Origin: Acanthaster planci
Taxonomy: Eukaryota > Echinodermata > Asteroidea > Valvatida > Acanthasteridae
DNA: 64,000 nucleotides
Direction: 5' to 3'
Assembly (NCBI RefSeq): GCF_001949145.1
Contig: NW_019091362.1
Span: 3,672,519-3,736,518 of the forward strand
Position numbers and translations under genes: made by a program. Below the pieces are notes generated by a model that saw only the letters and a program-made list of their open reading frames with translations, ran no database searches and was not told where the DNA came from. Of this stretch, positions 1-12,652 are shown piece by piece (position 1 is the first letter of the stretch; every line of letters begins with the position of its first letter).

Positions 1-1083
1 GGTATAACAGTCAAAGCTTTGGCTAAGGATTCTTCAAAAAAGTCTCAAGTGACTTAATTGTGACAGACCACCTTTTTACAGCAAAATTTATATAACACAG
101 ACCCACACCGCAATCTGTAAAGCGATAAATGTTTATTGCGTGGTTTTGCGCATACATATGTCTGCAGCGAAACAGAAAAAACGTGCACTGAAATCCCAAG
201 TGCATAGAACCAGCTCATTCTTACACTGTAACTACAAAACAAAAGCAGCAGAAATTCATTAATCGAACTCAATCTTCATGCAAGTAAAACATATATGTAC
301 AGCTCTGTGTGGTTTAATATATGTATACACTGTATTGTTCATAAGAGGTTGAGCGCAAGGACGAATATAACAAATGGCACGAATAAATATCTATAAATTT
401 ACGATGTAACTTGCATGCTGTACATTTGGAAAGATGATATTTTTGAGACGTATCGGCTCAGGAGAGACTCGAACCCTGGTCATCAGTGGCAACACATCGA
501 TAGATATAGCAAATGCTTGCAAAATATTTGTCTTAATTCCTCAAGGATATCATGATTTCAGTTCACCCTTAGAGGTGAAAATTTTAAGTACATGTATAGT
601 AATAAGCGATTTTTTGCAAATTTCGTTGAAGCCTTTTAGTATCAATTTTGTGTCAAATGCGTAATGTTCCGTGCAGTTTATAGGAAGCAACGCTCACTTT
701 GATTAATTTTTATTGTCTGAGTTTTAATATTTGTTACTTTAGCTCAGGAATTTAAGTGTAAACAAGGCATAACAATTCGTTTGCATACATGTTTACAAAC
801 CAATCAAGGTAGGTTTCTGCATTCTTTATGTCCATTCATTGTTCTTCGTTTACTGTGCAAATATACCTCGAAAAGGTTTAATGGAATGTTGTCGAACACC
901 CACTAAACTGAAGTCGGGTTTAGTAATTGATGTTTGCCTGTATGACCATTTCAACTGTTAAACATTTTCTGCATCTGTGAACAAAATATGAGTACCCATC
1001 GTATCCTTTCCAGAACTTTTGATCATCGGTATTGAAACGGCATGGCGTTAGATAGCAGTCATTTCACAAACTGGATATTCCAT
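1..1083. other. 3' flank of the SLC35F-like gene, no gene seen
   Basis: No coding signal is visible. On the minus strand this is the 3' untranslated and downstream region of the SLC35F-like gene. A stretch at about 445-485 carries, on the minus strand, a tRNA B-box-like string (GGTTCGAGTCTC), probably a SINE remnant, but no A box is convincing at the right distance. AATAAA on the minus strand occurs at 708-713 and 132-137. Confidence 0.5.
708..713 (-). other. candidate polyadenylation signal (AATAAA) for the SLC35F-like gene
   Basis: TTTATT on the plus strand reads AATAAA on the minus strand, about 370 bases past the stop codon of the SLC35F-like gene. A second one is at 132-137. Which is used cannot be told from sequence. 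Confidence 0.3.
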
Positions 1084-4000
1084 TTACGGCTGTATGTCCA
1101 CTTGCACAGAAACTTCATCCATTTCCGGACACTTTGTTTCGACCGCATCGATGGCACCGTGGTTGTCGACACCAGCGTCATCAGCCCGTAAATCCTCTCT
1201 CGCGCGTCGCCTTCGTTCCCACGGACAGCTGCCTTCCGTCCAGCACGCCGCCTTCTGCTGGATGTTTTCTGGTATCAACATGATGAGGAACCCAACTATG
1301 ACTAACACCGACCCGCCGATTTTGAAGTTGCTGAAATCCTTGCCACGGAAAATCAAGTCGACGACTATTGGTATGAGAATAAATAACAGACATTGATAAT
1401 GCTATTTTCACAGACGCAGCCTCATTGTAGGCACAAATTCTGCAACTAGGCCTCCTGTGGCAACATCCGGCAATGTTGACGAAGGCCGTGTCCTGCGGCC
1501 TGAAATTACGCACAAGCCTATGGTAGTTGCAACAGCCAGTTCCCATAGAGCAGTGCATAATTTCAAGTCACAGCCAAAGGGATTCGGACCCTGCTCATCT
1601 AGGGCGATGACGTAGTGAACTGATGACGTAATAAGTTCATATGACACCTACACTCTTAAAACAACCTAGTCAAAATGTTGACTGATTTTCCTAGTTGTTA
1701 AAGATTGACTACGGATTCAGTCAAACACCTACGCTGACGTTGGCAAATCATGCTTTCTGACAAGATTCCTACTCGATGCCTTTTGAAACATCAATGAAAT
1801 AACTGAAAAAATCTAGTCTGATTGACTAATTTCCAGTTGCACCCAGCTGACCCTGAAGAGCCAGTCAAATTTTACGGAATTCTAGTCAGATTTGACTGAT
1901 CCTTTTTAGAGTGTAATATTTTTCACTTTGAATTAAGATACGGAAAGCCTTCTCTTCGGTTGTTACTGTTATTCTGAGCATTTTTTCAGCATTCTACGCA
2001 CCTGCATTCAGAGGAATACCAACAACGGTGCCGAGGGCGATAAACAGTGGAAACGTCAGAGCTATGCCGAAGTTAATCAGGAAGTTGAAAGCTATTGGGA
2101 TAGGAAAAAGGCATCAGCAACATCAGAACGAGTATTAACAGGTTGCAAGAAGCTATGCTACCAAAAGTTAAGTCGTCTTGATGGAAACCGCTGGACTGTG
2201 CATTTTATAGCTCGTAGACTGGTCTCCATCCGTGTCTAAAATGTACACTTTAAAGCGAACTGAATTGAAAATTTACTCTGACAACTGACAAATTTAAGTT
2301 AGATTTTTTTAAGAAGGAACAGTCAAACTCACCGACGCTCAGTGCGGCACTGCCGCAGAGATAATCCCAGGGTATCTTGTCGAAGCTCCAAGTCTCCACG
2401 TCCGTGTAATAAAAGATAATAATAAAGGGCCACAGGAAGAGGATGTTAAAGATGCCCAGCACGCTGAGAAAGAGGGAGACCTGCCCAGAAGAGGCGTTGC
2501 CGACGTACCGCTTAAACAACACCTGCGAAGGTGATCAGTTGCTGGTAATTTGCACATGAAAAATAACAACTTTTACCTCTGAGGACAACACTCCCATGCT
2601 GGTTCTATCGCAAATATTAGACATTGCTTAAGTGGAAAGTTGTGACGAGATACTGTCTAAATATTTACAGATCTCCCTTGATTTTTTTTGTAATTGGCGC
2701 TTGTTGCTATTTTTCATTGGAATATGCTTTGCGGTACTGACGATCCTATACTGGACACAATCCCGGGACAGTTACAATTCGTTTAAGAAATGACTATTAC
2801 CGAATAAAATACATCTGAGCCAGTGGCAAAAATCACATCCAAATAGTTTTGAATTCAAAGGCTGTGAAAAAAACCCTCGTTGCGTGATCATGGTATTGAT
2901 GTTATGATGCTTTCGATGATCATCGCAAACCCGAAAGAAACGAATATACAATCTATTGTGCTCGGAGCAAATCCAGCTCAAGTAACTACTTTTCGCAAAT
3001 TCAGTTTCTATCTCTGGTTGCATCGCACCTTGTAAACAGCGGAGCCGATCGCTGAGCCAATGGAGAAGCTGATTCCAAGCGCCGTTGGCCCTTCAAATCC
3101 ATCGGCATACGAGATAAGGACCATGCCGCCAATGGACATCAGAACGGAAACACTCTGAAACGAGAGAGGGAAATGTCAGCCAGCCCTCGTTGTAACTGTT
3201 GCGAACCCTCAGTATTCACTTCGACCATATCCGTAACTTGAAACAGTACATGCAATTTTACCCACGTATACAGCACAAATGTGTGGCCATAGGTCAGGAA
3301 ATTCTGTGCTGGTCAGGAAATCACTGTTCGTGTGCTTGATCATTGACACAGATTCATACAAACTGGCACAAGAAAGTTCATAGCGTCTTGATGGAATTAA
3401 TTTATTCCTAGAAGTTTTGAAATCAAAATTCCAATGCGGAAGGAACAATACGCATTTTGTAGAATCCACTGAGGGTATATATACGTCATAAATGTCTAAT
3501 GGACTGGGTTTTTTTCGACATGATATGAAACTCCTCTTTCATGGCTTTCATCACAAAGAACAATATGCATATCTAATTCCCTCAGTACATTTGATAAAGA
3601 TGGGGTCAACATTACCCTAGCAGGCAGCAAAACGAGCCGTTCGTGGAGCCACAGCCACGAGAAGATGTAGATGAAGGCTGTATTGGAGGAGAAGAGAGCG
3701 GTCACATCGGCTGCGGCTATCTTACCGAGGGCATAGACGTACAGATAGTTGGTGACGGCCCAACAGGCAGCGAATGGCACTGTAAGGGTGGCGAATGTGC
3801 GCAGGCAGAGACCCCGTCTACCAAACACGGCCTCGGATTCGCTGCGGGACAAATTCACAGCGAGTATTTAAAACCCGTTTCAGCAAAAACGTAGAGCACG
3901 CATCGTTCGCCAAAACGTACAAATATCCATTTAAATCATCTTTGTAAATTTTCAAACACCCGGAAAGAGTTACATTGAGATAATGGACGGAAGTATTAAG

Positions 4001-5234
4001 TATCAACAGATATGTATACTGTATTAATCACTTCCCTTCATAATTGTGTCATAAATAAACCATTCCTTAGTAGTTTCTACGACCGTTGGTCCCTGGCATA
4101 GTTCCACCGCATCACATTTCCCCTTTCAGAGTGAATCTTTGTCATTCCCTTGCAAATCCACTCAGCAAAAATTGTATGTTGAGAAAAGAACACCAACAAG
4201 GTCAGGCGAAGGCACAAAGTTTATAATTAGCCCACCTGTACAGATTTTTGAAGCCCTCCACACTTCGACTCCGCGGCAGAAACACTGAAGCGCCGAGAAC
4301 GTAAACTGGATAGCAGACTAGCATCCACGATGTCGAAAACCAAACATTCACCGAAGCAGAAGAGAAATCCGGGGAATACGTGCTCTGAGTAAACTGTGTC
4401 GCTCCAACCCACGACACGGCAATTCCGATCACTATGATTAAACCGAAGACGGTTTTCCGGATGTTCTCGGAAAATCTCGTCCCTCGTCCGGAAACGTCCG
4501 ATTGCGGGACTCCGTCTCCAGTCGCCTCTTGAGCGTCAATTTCATCCGACGTCGCCGCCACGTCCAGGAGATTAGCCTTGGCGGTATCCTGGTCGCCCTT
4601 CGTCATTATGCCGTTTTTATTCTCAGCTGCAATCGCACAATTTTCAACAAGCGTGCATTACAAATATTGCTCTATTCGGCTGACAATATGTTTTCACTGA
4701 ACCTTGACACGTTTTGTTGCCAGCATCGTGGCACTCATGGCGGTAGCCCAAGTGCAAAGAACGGTACCAGACAGAAATACAACGTGTATTTCGTACAGAT
4801 AGGAAAACAATTCAGGAGCCACTTTAGTTTGGGATTAAGGCGATTAATGTACAATCGTTGGCAAGTAAATTGGTAGTCCAAAGGCTACACATCAGGCTTC
4901 AAAACAGATTCACACCGCAATTACTGTGCACATTCCCGTACAATCGTGACACGATAAGCCGACACGTCTTCAGTAAGAAGCAGCGCAGCAGTCAACGTTT
5001 GCGGTCACGACTCAACAAGAACGTGCTCGAAAGCATAGCGCGCCGTGTAAGACAAAATCTAAATTTGAATGTTTGCCCGCCTGCAACTGATGTTCACTAT
5101 GTGTCAATCAGTTCATTACCTTGGCTTGAAAACGATGTTTCGATGACAGCCTTTCCATGGCTAAGGTTGTCTTTGGACTTGAACTCCGAATCTACAGTTG
5201 GCACCGATAATTCCGTCGATTTTTCGTCTTCCAT
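1084..5234 (-). CDS. SLC35F3/F4-like multi-pass membrane transporter, seven coding exons
   Basis: Drug/metabolite-transporter superfamily carrier of the SLC35F3/SLC35F4 group; SLC35F3 has been linked to thiamine transport in vertebrates. Coding exons in order of translation: 5234-5120, 4626-4236, 3841-3616, 3154-3029, 2522-2333, 2091-2002, 1364-1084. All junctions are GT/AG and the phases fit, giving about 472 residues. Family landmarks are SWVGATQF after the first hydrophobic segment, ACWAVTNYLYVYAL, SYADGFEGP, LGIFNILF, and the last helices NFLINFGIALTFP and GGSVLVIVGFLIMLIPE. The N-terminal ~90 residues are polar and cytosolic-looking, as in the vertebrate proteins, and the tail after the last helix is short and acidic. 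I chose the ATG at 5234 because it opens a clean exon whose phase matches the exon at 4626; an internal ATG at 4606 is the alternative start. F3 versus F4 cannot be decided. Substrate is unproven. Confidence 0.9.
1651..1913. mobile_element. MITE with CACTCT termini flanked by TA, in the last intron of the SLC35F-like gene
   Basis: The left end reads CACTCTTAAAA, the right end is its near complement (TTTTTAGAGTG), and each is bordered by TA (1649-1650 and 1914-1915), as expected of a Tc1/mariner-type target. The interior repeats the motif AGTCAA/TTGACT several times. There is no coding capacity. It lies between the exons at 1084-1364 and 2002-2091. Confidence 0.6.
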
Positions 5235-7385
5235 CACCGTAGCGCGGTCCTGCGGTGACCTGTGCTTCTGTGAGGGGGAGAAAAAGGAAGAGACAATAAA
5301 ACTATGTACTCAAAACCCTTCACTGATTAGTCAACAGTTAACTTTTGCTTAAAAATTGTAAAAACCCTCGACCTCTTGCTTGAAAGAAAGCGTTGGTGAT
5401 GGTATCTCATGTTGTAGATCTTTCAAGCCAGTAAATTCAGAGCGCGACGGTCCTTGCATCTTTTAGATTTGTCAATATGAGCGTTTGTTAAGAGATAACA
5501 ACCGGCTAAATAAACTTTATGAAGATAAGACTACTGTAGTTTCCATGAATAGGCAGAAAAGTCAGAAGATGATATGATGGTCAAAAGTGGTCGACGTCAT
5601 TTAAACGCGTGTTTTAGTGGTGAGTTTTGTAAGATGCAGTTGCATCTATCATTTAGGTTTTAAAATTAAATAGGCCTTGAATTCCCTTAATCCAAATTCG
5701 CATATCCTTAATTTCTCTTTTAAATTAAAGAGTCGAAGAACCAGTATGACAGGGTTAGTGGGCACTATTTTAATACCTGTGAGGTGATCTGAAGCTGAAC
5801 TGGACTGTGAGCGTGCAGTGCTGGAGCTCTTGGATGAAATGAGCTCCCTTTTTAAATCTCTTTTACACTTTTTGAGATGATCACTAATGACTTGGGGGTG
5901 ACATGAATGTGGAAATCACTAGGGGGTCGTGTCTCCGTCGCTGATGGATCCAAGAGGCAGGGGGGCGGGGCCTTTTCCCAAAGGGTCAAAATATAAAGAT
6001 ATATTTTTTGACATATAATGAGATAAAGGCAATTCGGGGGATGCTTTTATTTCATTTCCTTCTCAAAGCCACAAAATGTTGTCTCACACCACTCAGAAAG
6101 GCAATGAAAGGCAGTTAAGAAATTCCCAACACTTTTTTGGCGTCCCCTACGTAAAAATTGGTTTACCCCAAAAATTAGGTTCTGGAATTGTCTTTAACCC
6201 CCGTGCCGCCCCTTCGCTCCCCATAGATTCAGCAAGAACATACAGTACATGTTTTTGTCACCAAACTTTATTAACAAAAAGGGACGTCGGAACACTGACT
6301 GTTGCCAATGACCTAAAATCTAGACTTTATGTATTACAGAAACATCTCTGTTGCGGAACTTTACTTGGGACAGTCAATGAAGAAAATACAAAGGGAACTC
6401 AGGTCAGACAATTATGAATGACAATTTCGTTAGAATTAATCAATTTACACTCTATGCGTCATTAGAACAAAATCAGTGATTCATTTAACTTCCAGAGCAG
6501 GGGTTCTTGAGGAGTTTATGCTACTTGTACGGGGAACTTAGTCTATTTTGACCGTGCCAATTTACAAAATCAGTAGTTTCACCGTGGGCTTCACGATGGT
6601 TCACCTACCTTCGTTCTGCAAACGCAAAAACACTCAACGTTTCGGTTGGCCGTGTGTAGCAGACCTGTTCACCCGGACGCCCAGGGCATTCCACTCCATG
6701 CAAACTGACACGAATGTTTGAGGTACTTTCTGTAGTCTTCGTTGAACTGCGTAACACTGCAATTCCTCCAGAGATAGCGATTAACCCATACCGTTGTTTA
6801 CTCTTCTAAGAGATATAGATACTGCTTGTCATCGTAACCCGAAAAACCTAGGGCCTACTGTACATGTATGTGAGAGAGCAAAGTTTGAAAAGTTCAAAAC
6901 CTACACCAAAACTGCCTACCCCGCGGCGTGTGATTTATCGCAGGCACAACCGATGGTGAGGTAGTTGAATTAAAGATGTTCCCCTGGACCCGACTTCGAA
7001 TTCGAATCCAAGTTAACCGAAACCCAGCTCGGATCGAATCAGATTGGATTTAACGTGGATTCAGTGGGATTAGGATCGGCTCGATGCAGTACATCGTTGG
7101 ATCGGATCGGATTGAGGATCTTTTACACGCAATCCGACAAAATCTGACTTTGCTTTCGAGTTGTTTAAATTACATATTAAAGCTCGTCTGTCGTCACTAG
7201 TATTTTCTGTTTTTAACGTAATGTGTTAGCAATAAGGTACGTGTTGAACATTTCCATTTTTCCGTATAAGGTAACACCCCGAGCTGACGTTGATTATCCC
7301 TTTTTTATCACTTCAGTAGGCCTTAAGTTGGGGGAAGGGGGCGTGGCATGGCAAAGCGTCGCCACAAGTCCAGTATTTTTATTTA

Positions 7386-7521
7386 CACTGTAAAAACAGC
7401 ATTTCGAGTTTAAACACTTTTTGCCTCAACCTTTTTAACACACAAACATGTCGTGGGTTAAACTTGTCAAAAACGTGCGTACAAAAAAGTGTTTAAACTC
7501 CGAGCATTTCTTTTTTCAGTG
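7386..7521. mobile_element. short MITE with about 38-bp inverted termini
   Basis: The left arm starts CACTGTAAAAACAGCATTTC and continues into GAGTTTAAACACTTTTT. The right arm is its complement with a few changes. TA borders both ends (7384-7385 and 7522-7523). It is 136 bp long, too short to code, and is a non-autonomous DNA transposon by structure. The CACTG/CACTC start is shared with the element at 1651-1913, suggesting related families. Confidence 0.7.
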
Positions 7522-8160
7522 TAAACGTCCAAACTATTTAACCGCCCCGATCGTTGTACACGTATGATTGTACTTTCTTAACATTTTACGTGGTACAATG
7601 CATGAAGTCTGAGAAAAGGATTAAAGGTGAACCTCCAATCGGAGTATAGGTTTGTTGAAATCCCCTGTTGTCCTTGCTGTGAAATTAAACAGTCATTGAC
7701 ACCGCGCGATAAGAGGAAATATGCGTTAACGCATCCTCGCAGGTAAGAGCTCCATATCAATGGGACAAGCTCGAGTAGTAAACTTTTTGTGCATTCGTTG
7801 TAACTAAATTAAAATGACAAAAGCAGCCTCTGAGACACCATGGAGACGCCGGAAACGCATAAACTCTATTAGAGTACCGCTCACGAAAGGAGATAAGCAA
7901 TGCGTGATTCATGTACAAAGTCCGATGCCAGCAAATGACCGGCCTCTTAGCCTATAAAACGCCACACATAGGTGAAGTCATCCGACATAAAGATTAGGGC
8001 TGGCGTGATAAATAAAGCAAACACAGCGAAACCATCAATGGGCGTCACGGAATATTTTTCTAGGTGAAGGGGTAGGAGTGGGAAAGGGGTTGTAATCAGG
8101 ACTGTGTTTGCCAAACACTGAAAGCGGGCAAATGGCCACCTAAAAGAGTCGGCATTTATG

Positions 8161-8194
8161 TTGTTGTTTGTTTGTTTGTTTATTTATTTATTTT
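8161..8194. repeat. GTTT/ATTT microsatellite
   Basis: Tandem TTTG units run into TTTA units. Confidence 0.8.
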
Positions 8195-8579
8195 AAACAA
8201 AAAGTTACTTGGCTGCGGCTAGAAGAACCTATTCTAGTTGTTACAGCCAGTTCCTGTTATGTAATAGCACGATACAGCGAAGTGATTCACTCGGTCTGAG
8301 TCTTCTGCTGTTATAGACAGCGCCCTCTCCACTCCAAATACTTTCCGTTCAACTACAACACATTCGTGCTGAACAAGTTCGACTGATTTGAAATGCAATG
8401 ACAGAACTACGGAAACACTGAGCTTTTCTATAGCTTAGAAGGAAATCTTGAACTGTTTCCCAAGCACTCAGTAGTGTGTCTGAGGGCCAAAAAAGAACCA
8501 AACTTTTGCTTTTAGGTGCATAAATAGGGAAGGGCAAAAACATGAAGGTTACTAGATGGCTTAGTGAGGGGGTAAATGC

Positions 8580-8630
8580 CTGGGGGCGTGGCTCCCATTT
8601 TCAATCTCCTCTCGGATCCGCCATTGCGTC
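8580..8630. repeat. copy of a recurring GGGGGCGTGG...GATCCGCCATT repeat
   Basis: A GGGGGCGTGG block is followed about 30 bases later by GATCCGCCATT. The same pairing occurs at about 56270-56325, and a relative is at about 5925-5985. It is probably the conserved end of an unclassified interspersed repeat. The copies are too diverged to define borders. Confidence 0.35.
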
Positions 8631-9770
8631 GACATCATCAGGTCAAGTTACTGAAGTTTCCAGGATATTTTATATTGAACGATGGAGGAGGTTTGGGTAG
8701 TTATTCGTTTACAAAATGGTATGCATGCATGGGCATGTAACGATATTCACTCAAACCACGGTGATTCAAGACAAAAACGTGTGAAGTAGCCTGGATTTGA
8801 CGGGCAAATATTCGGTCATTTGAAAATGCTGTTTTGCTGGGAATTTCTTTTTCTTCTCAGAACGTCCGTGGTCACATGCTTCGGAGGATGCTGCATACAA
8901 TCTACATGTATGATTTATGTTTATTTTTTTCAGTTTGCTGTTTCCTCAAAATCGTCAAACTCTTTCAGAGCTCACACATTCAAGAGGACTCACATGTATT
9001 AAACATGGACGTTGAAAGCTCCTCGTGGATACATTCACCCATGGTCCACACATCCCGTTAGTTATACGCATGCTCATTGTTTGTACACCACGCTCCAGGA
9101 AAAATCAACACGGTTGTCAAAGCATCCGTCCAACGCATGGGCCTAGCCCGTTACATGAGCGTGACTCTGGTTCGGAGAAAACGACGAGCAAAACAAAATT
9201 CTGCTACTCATATTTCTTGGGTTAATTTTGTACAGATATAAGGTGACGTTAAAACTTGTACGTTAACCAACCTTCAGCTTTCCTTGTGAAGGACGTAGGA
9301 AATCAGAACATGCCAGAAAGTCTGATAAAACGCCTGACCCCGGAAACCTTTGATTTCCTGTCACTATGGTTACTGGAAACTTTATATTTCCTGGGTGCAC
9401 CTGCTACTGGTGAATAAACCTATTTTCTCGAAATGGCGAAGTAACTTTACACTTCATGTTAATTTTTCTTCACATTTTAAATAGTTGTGTAACATAGTTT
9501 CAAACCAATGGCAAAGCCTTTTCGAACATAATAAAATTGACTTTTTATACACTTTGAGAGATTTTTGCTTGTCGCCGATCATTCCTTTAGGATGGGATGG
9601 GATTTCCAACTTCGCCAATAATACTGAAAACAGAAATGTATTTGAAAAAAGCTCAAGCCTAGGTAGTGAAAACTTGTGCTACAACCATCATAATCTAATC
9701 ATTCCAGTCAGATGCACAAACACGCTGCCATTTTTCCACTGCCCGCACAACACATGTCCAAATATAGGAA

Positions 9771-10076
9771 ATGGATGGATCCAACGACCCATATTTCTTG
9801 CTATCGCAAATAAACAGTGCTGTGTTTGTAAACGACACCGCCACTCCCCGCTGGTCGTCTGCGCATCTCCTGGATGCACAGCTGGACTCGGATGTCATAC
9901 ATAGCCTACCCCCACGAGATGGATTCTACCTGGACAGGATGGGTTCTCAGCAGGAGCATGCCAGGGCAAAAGATGAGGATGCATGTGAAGATGGGAGCTG
10001 TCGCGGACACATCGCTGGCTCATTCGAAATTTATCATTTGATTTATTTGCCCAATAAATTTTGTGTGAGCAAATGA
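9771..10076 (+). CDS. candidate coding stretch, unrecognised
   Basis: An open frame of 101 codons begins ATG GAT GGA TCC. Codons 1-85 or so have the C/G-ending third positions typical of the real exons in this window and an ordinary soluble-protein composition (for example FVNDTATPRWSSAHLLDAQL and SLPPRDGFYLDRMGSQ). The last 15 codons look like run-on. I do not recognise a family. It could be an exon of an unannotated gene, or chance. No convincing partner exon was found. Confidence 0.25.
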   Translation: MDGSNDPYFLLSQINSAVFVNDTATPRWSSAHLLDAQLDSDVIHSLPPRDGFYLDRMGSQQEHARAKDEDACEDGSCRGHIAGSFEIYHLIYLPNKFCVSK

Positions 10077-11309
10077 CATCTACACTCTTCCCACCGACTA
10101 TATAAATTTATTTATAGGCTCCTTTGATTTGCTTACTGTGAACATGACTATTTACGTGTTAGTATAATATCTAGGTGATATGAAAGCAACATGGATCCTT
10201 AAACGTTTTAACCATTCGTCTATGTCCGCCCCCAATTAAAACTTGTAAGCAAGTCTCAGAAATCAAAATGTTCCATTTCCCGAATTCTTCAATTTCATTG
10301 AGGGAAGAAAACAAGAAAAACTTAAAATCAGTTCAGGCCCCTTCTACTTTCCATGTGCCATTCAAAAATATTTCAAAAGTACATCCTGGTATATTTCAAT
10401 CTTCACAAACACTGAGTTTATCGAGAACTCAGCCTTGAAAACTGATAGTGTAAACGCATGGAAATTCCTGTAAACGAAAATTCGGGGTGTTTTGGCACTG
10501 AGATGTGTAGGGCTATTCCTCATAACAGCCAACACGTGTTTTACGGCTTAACAGATACCATTAGGGCAAATCCTGCTAAAAGTAAATCCCTACATACTTG
10601 TGTTCTGACAAGAATTGACGAAGCATTACTATGTTGTGGGGTCACGACTTTGACCTTCTTTTATCAGCTAGCTCTGCACCCAACACACTTCTATAACTCG
10701 CTGTATAGTACATGTACACGAGTCGTCATCAGGAATGCACCTCTGCATAATGAAAATTGAAATGTGCCTCACAAGTGCAGCAGTGTTGAGCTGTATGAAT
10801 GCTGTTGAAGCTGAATAATAAACAACGCATGATTTATGGAATACACTCTAAGTTAAGTGAATAGCGTGCGTCTAGTACGAAAACCTGTACCTGTAACAGT
10901 GAAGCTTGTGGAACTTCATAGATTAAGCAAATTCACATAATATGCCCATGATAAACCTTCGTGAAAATGTACACATTATAACAATTGAAACCGAAGCTAA
11001 AGCACCAACAGACTGTTGTTTTCAGTCAAAATGTAACGACTTGTTTTCAGTGAAAGGATTGCTAATGCTGTGCTGGTCCAACCAACTGTGATACTCTTGC
11101 TACAAGCGAAAATGGAGAACAGTACGGAGGTGTCCTATTATCATATGTACGTCGGCTAGTTGGCCATAATTAAACTGTGAATTCAATTGTGGCTCTTTTA
11201 AGGCCTGGAATATAAATCATAAATCTCACACTGAATGTGTATGTACAAGATTTTATCTTAGACTACACTCGAGGATTATTGTTTCCTTTTGTTGGAATCA
11301 GGAAACGCT

Positions 11310-11564
11310 ATGGCAATGCTGAGGGTATTTTGCTCCGTCATTTTGCTGCCGATGCTGATTTTAGTTGGCATTCAACCACGGCAAGTTACTTCGGATTTTC
11401 CCTCCCGGCCGGATCTGGCCACCGACGGCCTATTTACATCGCTGCTACACCTTCCCCATTCTCTTTACGGAATTTCCTTATTATTTTTTTCAGTAACACA
11501 CATTTCTTCACACACCATGCTGCTTAATAAAGCTGTATATGCATGGAAAGGTACTGCTGGCTAG
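11310..11564 (+). CDS. candidate secreted-peptide exon with signal-peptide-like N-terminus
   Basis: From the ATG at 11310 the frame reads MAMLRVFCSVILLPMLILVG, a good signal-peptide core, then QPRQVTSDFPSRPDLATDGL. An AG at 11300-11301 after a T-rich run could be a splice acceptor just ahead of the ATG. Codon usage loses its coding character after about 11470. No dibasic-flanked mature peptide is visible in this exon. The coding-like stretch at 12470-12652 could be a downstream exon, but no phase-matched junction is proven. Confidence 0.25.
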   Translation: MAMLRVFCSVILLPMLILVGIQPRQVTSDFPSRPDLATDGLFTSLLHLPHSLYGISLLFFSVTHISSHTMLLNKAVYAWKGTAG

Positions 11565-12469
11565 ATATCCACTACCGCGTCGTTTGAGTTGGTGACCACA
11601 GTGTCGACTTATGAACAATTCCACAAAAGAACATCAACAATGATCGATAACCCTTATCGGCTGCACTGAGACGGCAGACGGAGGGGTAACGGGGGGCCAT
11701 GCCCCTCTAAAAGTGAGCCAAAATCCCCCTCCCCTAAAGGCCTCCCCCTGAAAATATGGTTTTTGATCTGCAATGGATTGCTTCAAGGAAAAAGAGAAAA
11801 CTTACAAATTATCTTGTGGTACAGCAGATAGATAAAACGTTAGTTACTGAAAGTCTGCCCTCGACAGTCCGCCTCGTGCAACGCCAGGTCGCAATTGATA
11901 CCTTTTATCATCATAAACTAGAAACTCACATTTCATTAATAAATAATGAAGAGATAAATAAAAAAACCAACACTGTTAATTCATATTGAACAACCAGATA
12001 GAATGCTGAGAAAAGTTATTAACAAACAATAAACAGATGAGCGTTTGTAAGTCGTGTCACAAAACCCAGATTACAAGGAATTGTATATATGTATCGGCAC
12101 TCGGTACAAGTTGGGGGGCTTAGTTAAAGTACGGTCGAGAGATTCAATCAAATATCAATAATACAATTAGTTCAATATTTATAGAATTCCTCTATAATTT
12201 TAACGCATCAATCAGAAATCAGGATGCTGTTTTTCACAGTGGCCCCAAAGCAAATTTTGAACACAGAAGCCGCACTATGAATGACCACGGAATGACTCAT
12301 AATGTTATCCCCACATCGAAACGAAACCCCCCTATTATTCCACTCCAAGACATCTGTTTAAGAACTTAAAAGGTCATCAGTGGCCGGCAGGCGGGGCGCA
12401 GTCTGTGATCCCCAAACGTCCCCAAAGAACCCCCATCGACATCCGGGTGGTTGGAGTGTAGGCGCCTTA

Positions 12470-12652
12470 ATGAAGTCGTCCAATGCCCAGGGCGCGTTCT
12501 GGGCTGCTGCAAAGGTCGCCAACCGCCCAAATCGTGAGTTCAACAGCAAAAATGTATTCCACGTGGACCGAAGGCTCAGGAAGAAGTATGCTCTTTTCAA
12601 TCGTGAACGCTTCATGGGATTACACGAGACTGAAAACTCGGGCTCTTTGTAA
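12470..12652 (+). CDS. candidate coding stretch with polybasic site, unrecognised
   Basis: The plus frame reads MKSSNAQGAFWAAAKVANRP, then a basic run RRLRKK, then YALFNRERFMG, ending at TAA. Third positions are largely C/G. The frame is open upstream to 12380. A basic cleavage-like site after a small-residue stretch would fit a peptide precursor, but no family is recognised and the antisense strand is also open, so this may be chance. Confidence 0.22.
   Translation: MKSSNAQGAFWAAAKVANRPNREFNSKNVFHVDRRLRKKYALFNRERFMGLHETENSGSL

Noticed and set aside
445-485. Possible tRNA gene from a B-box-like string
   Set aside because: No A box at the right distance and no cloverleaf; at most a SINE scrap.
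4858-5352. 164-codon plus-strand frame
   Set aside because: It is the antisense of SLC35F-like exon 1 and its flanks; the minus strand gives a start codon, a donor and matching phase.
6990-7130. GGATCGGATT-rich stretch considered as a tandem repeat
   Set aside because: The units are irregular and not in register; low complexity only.
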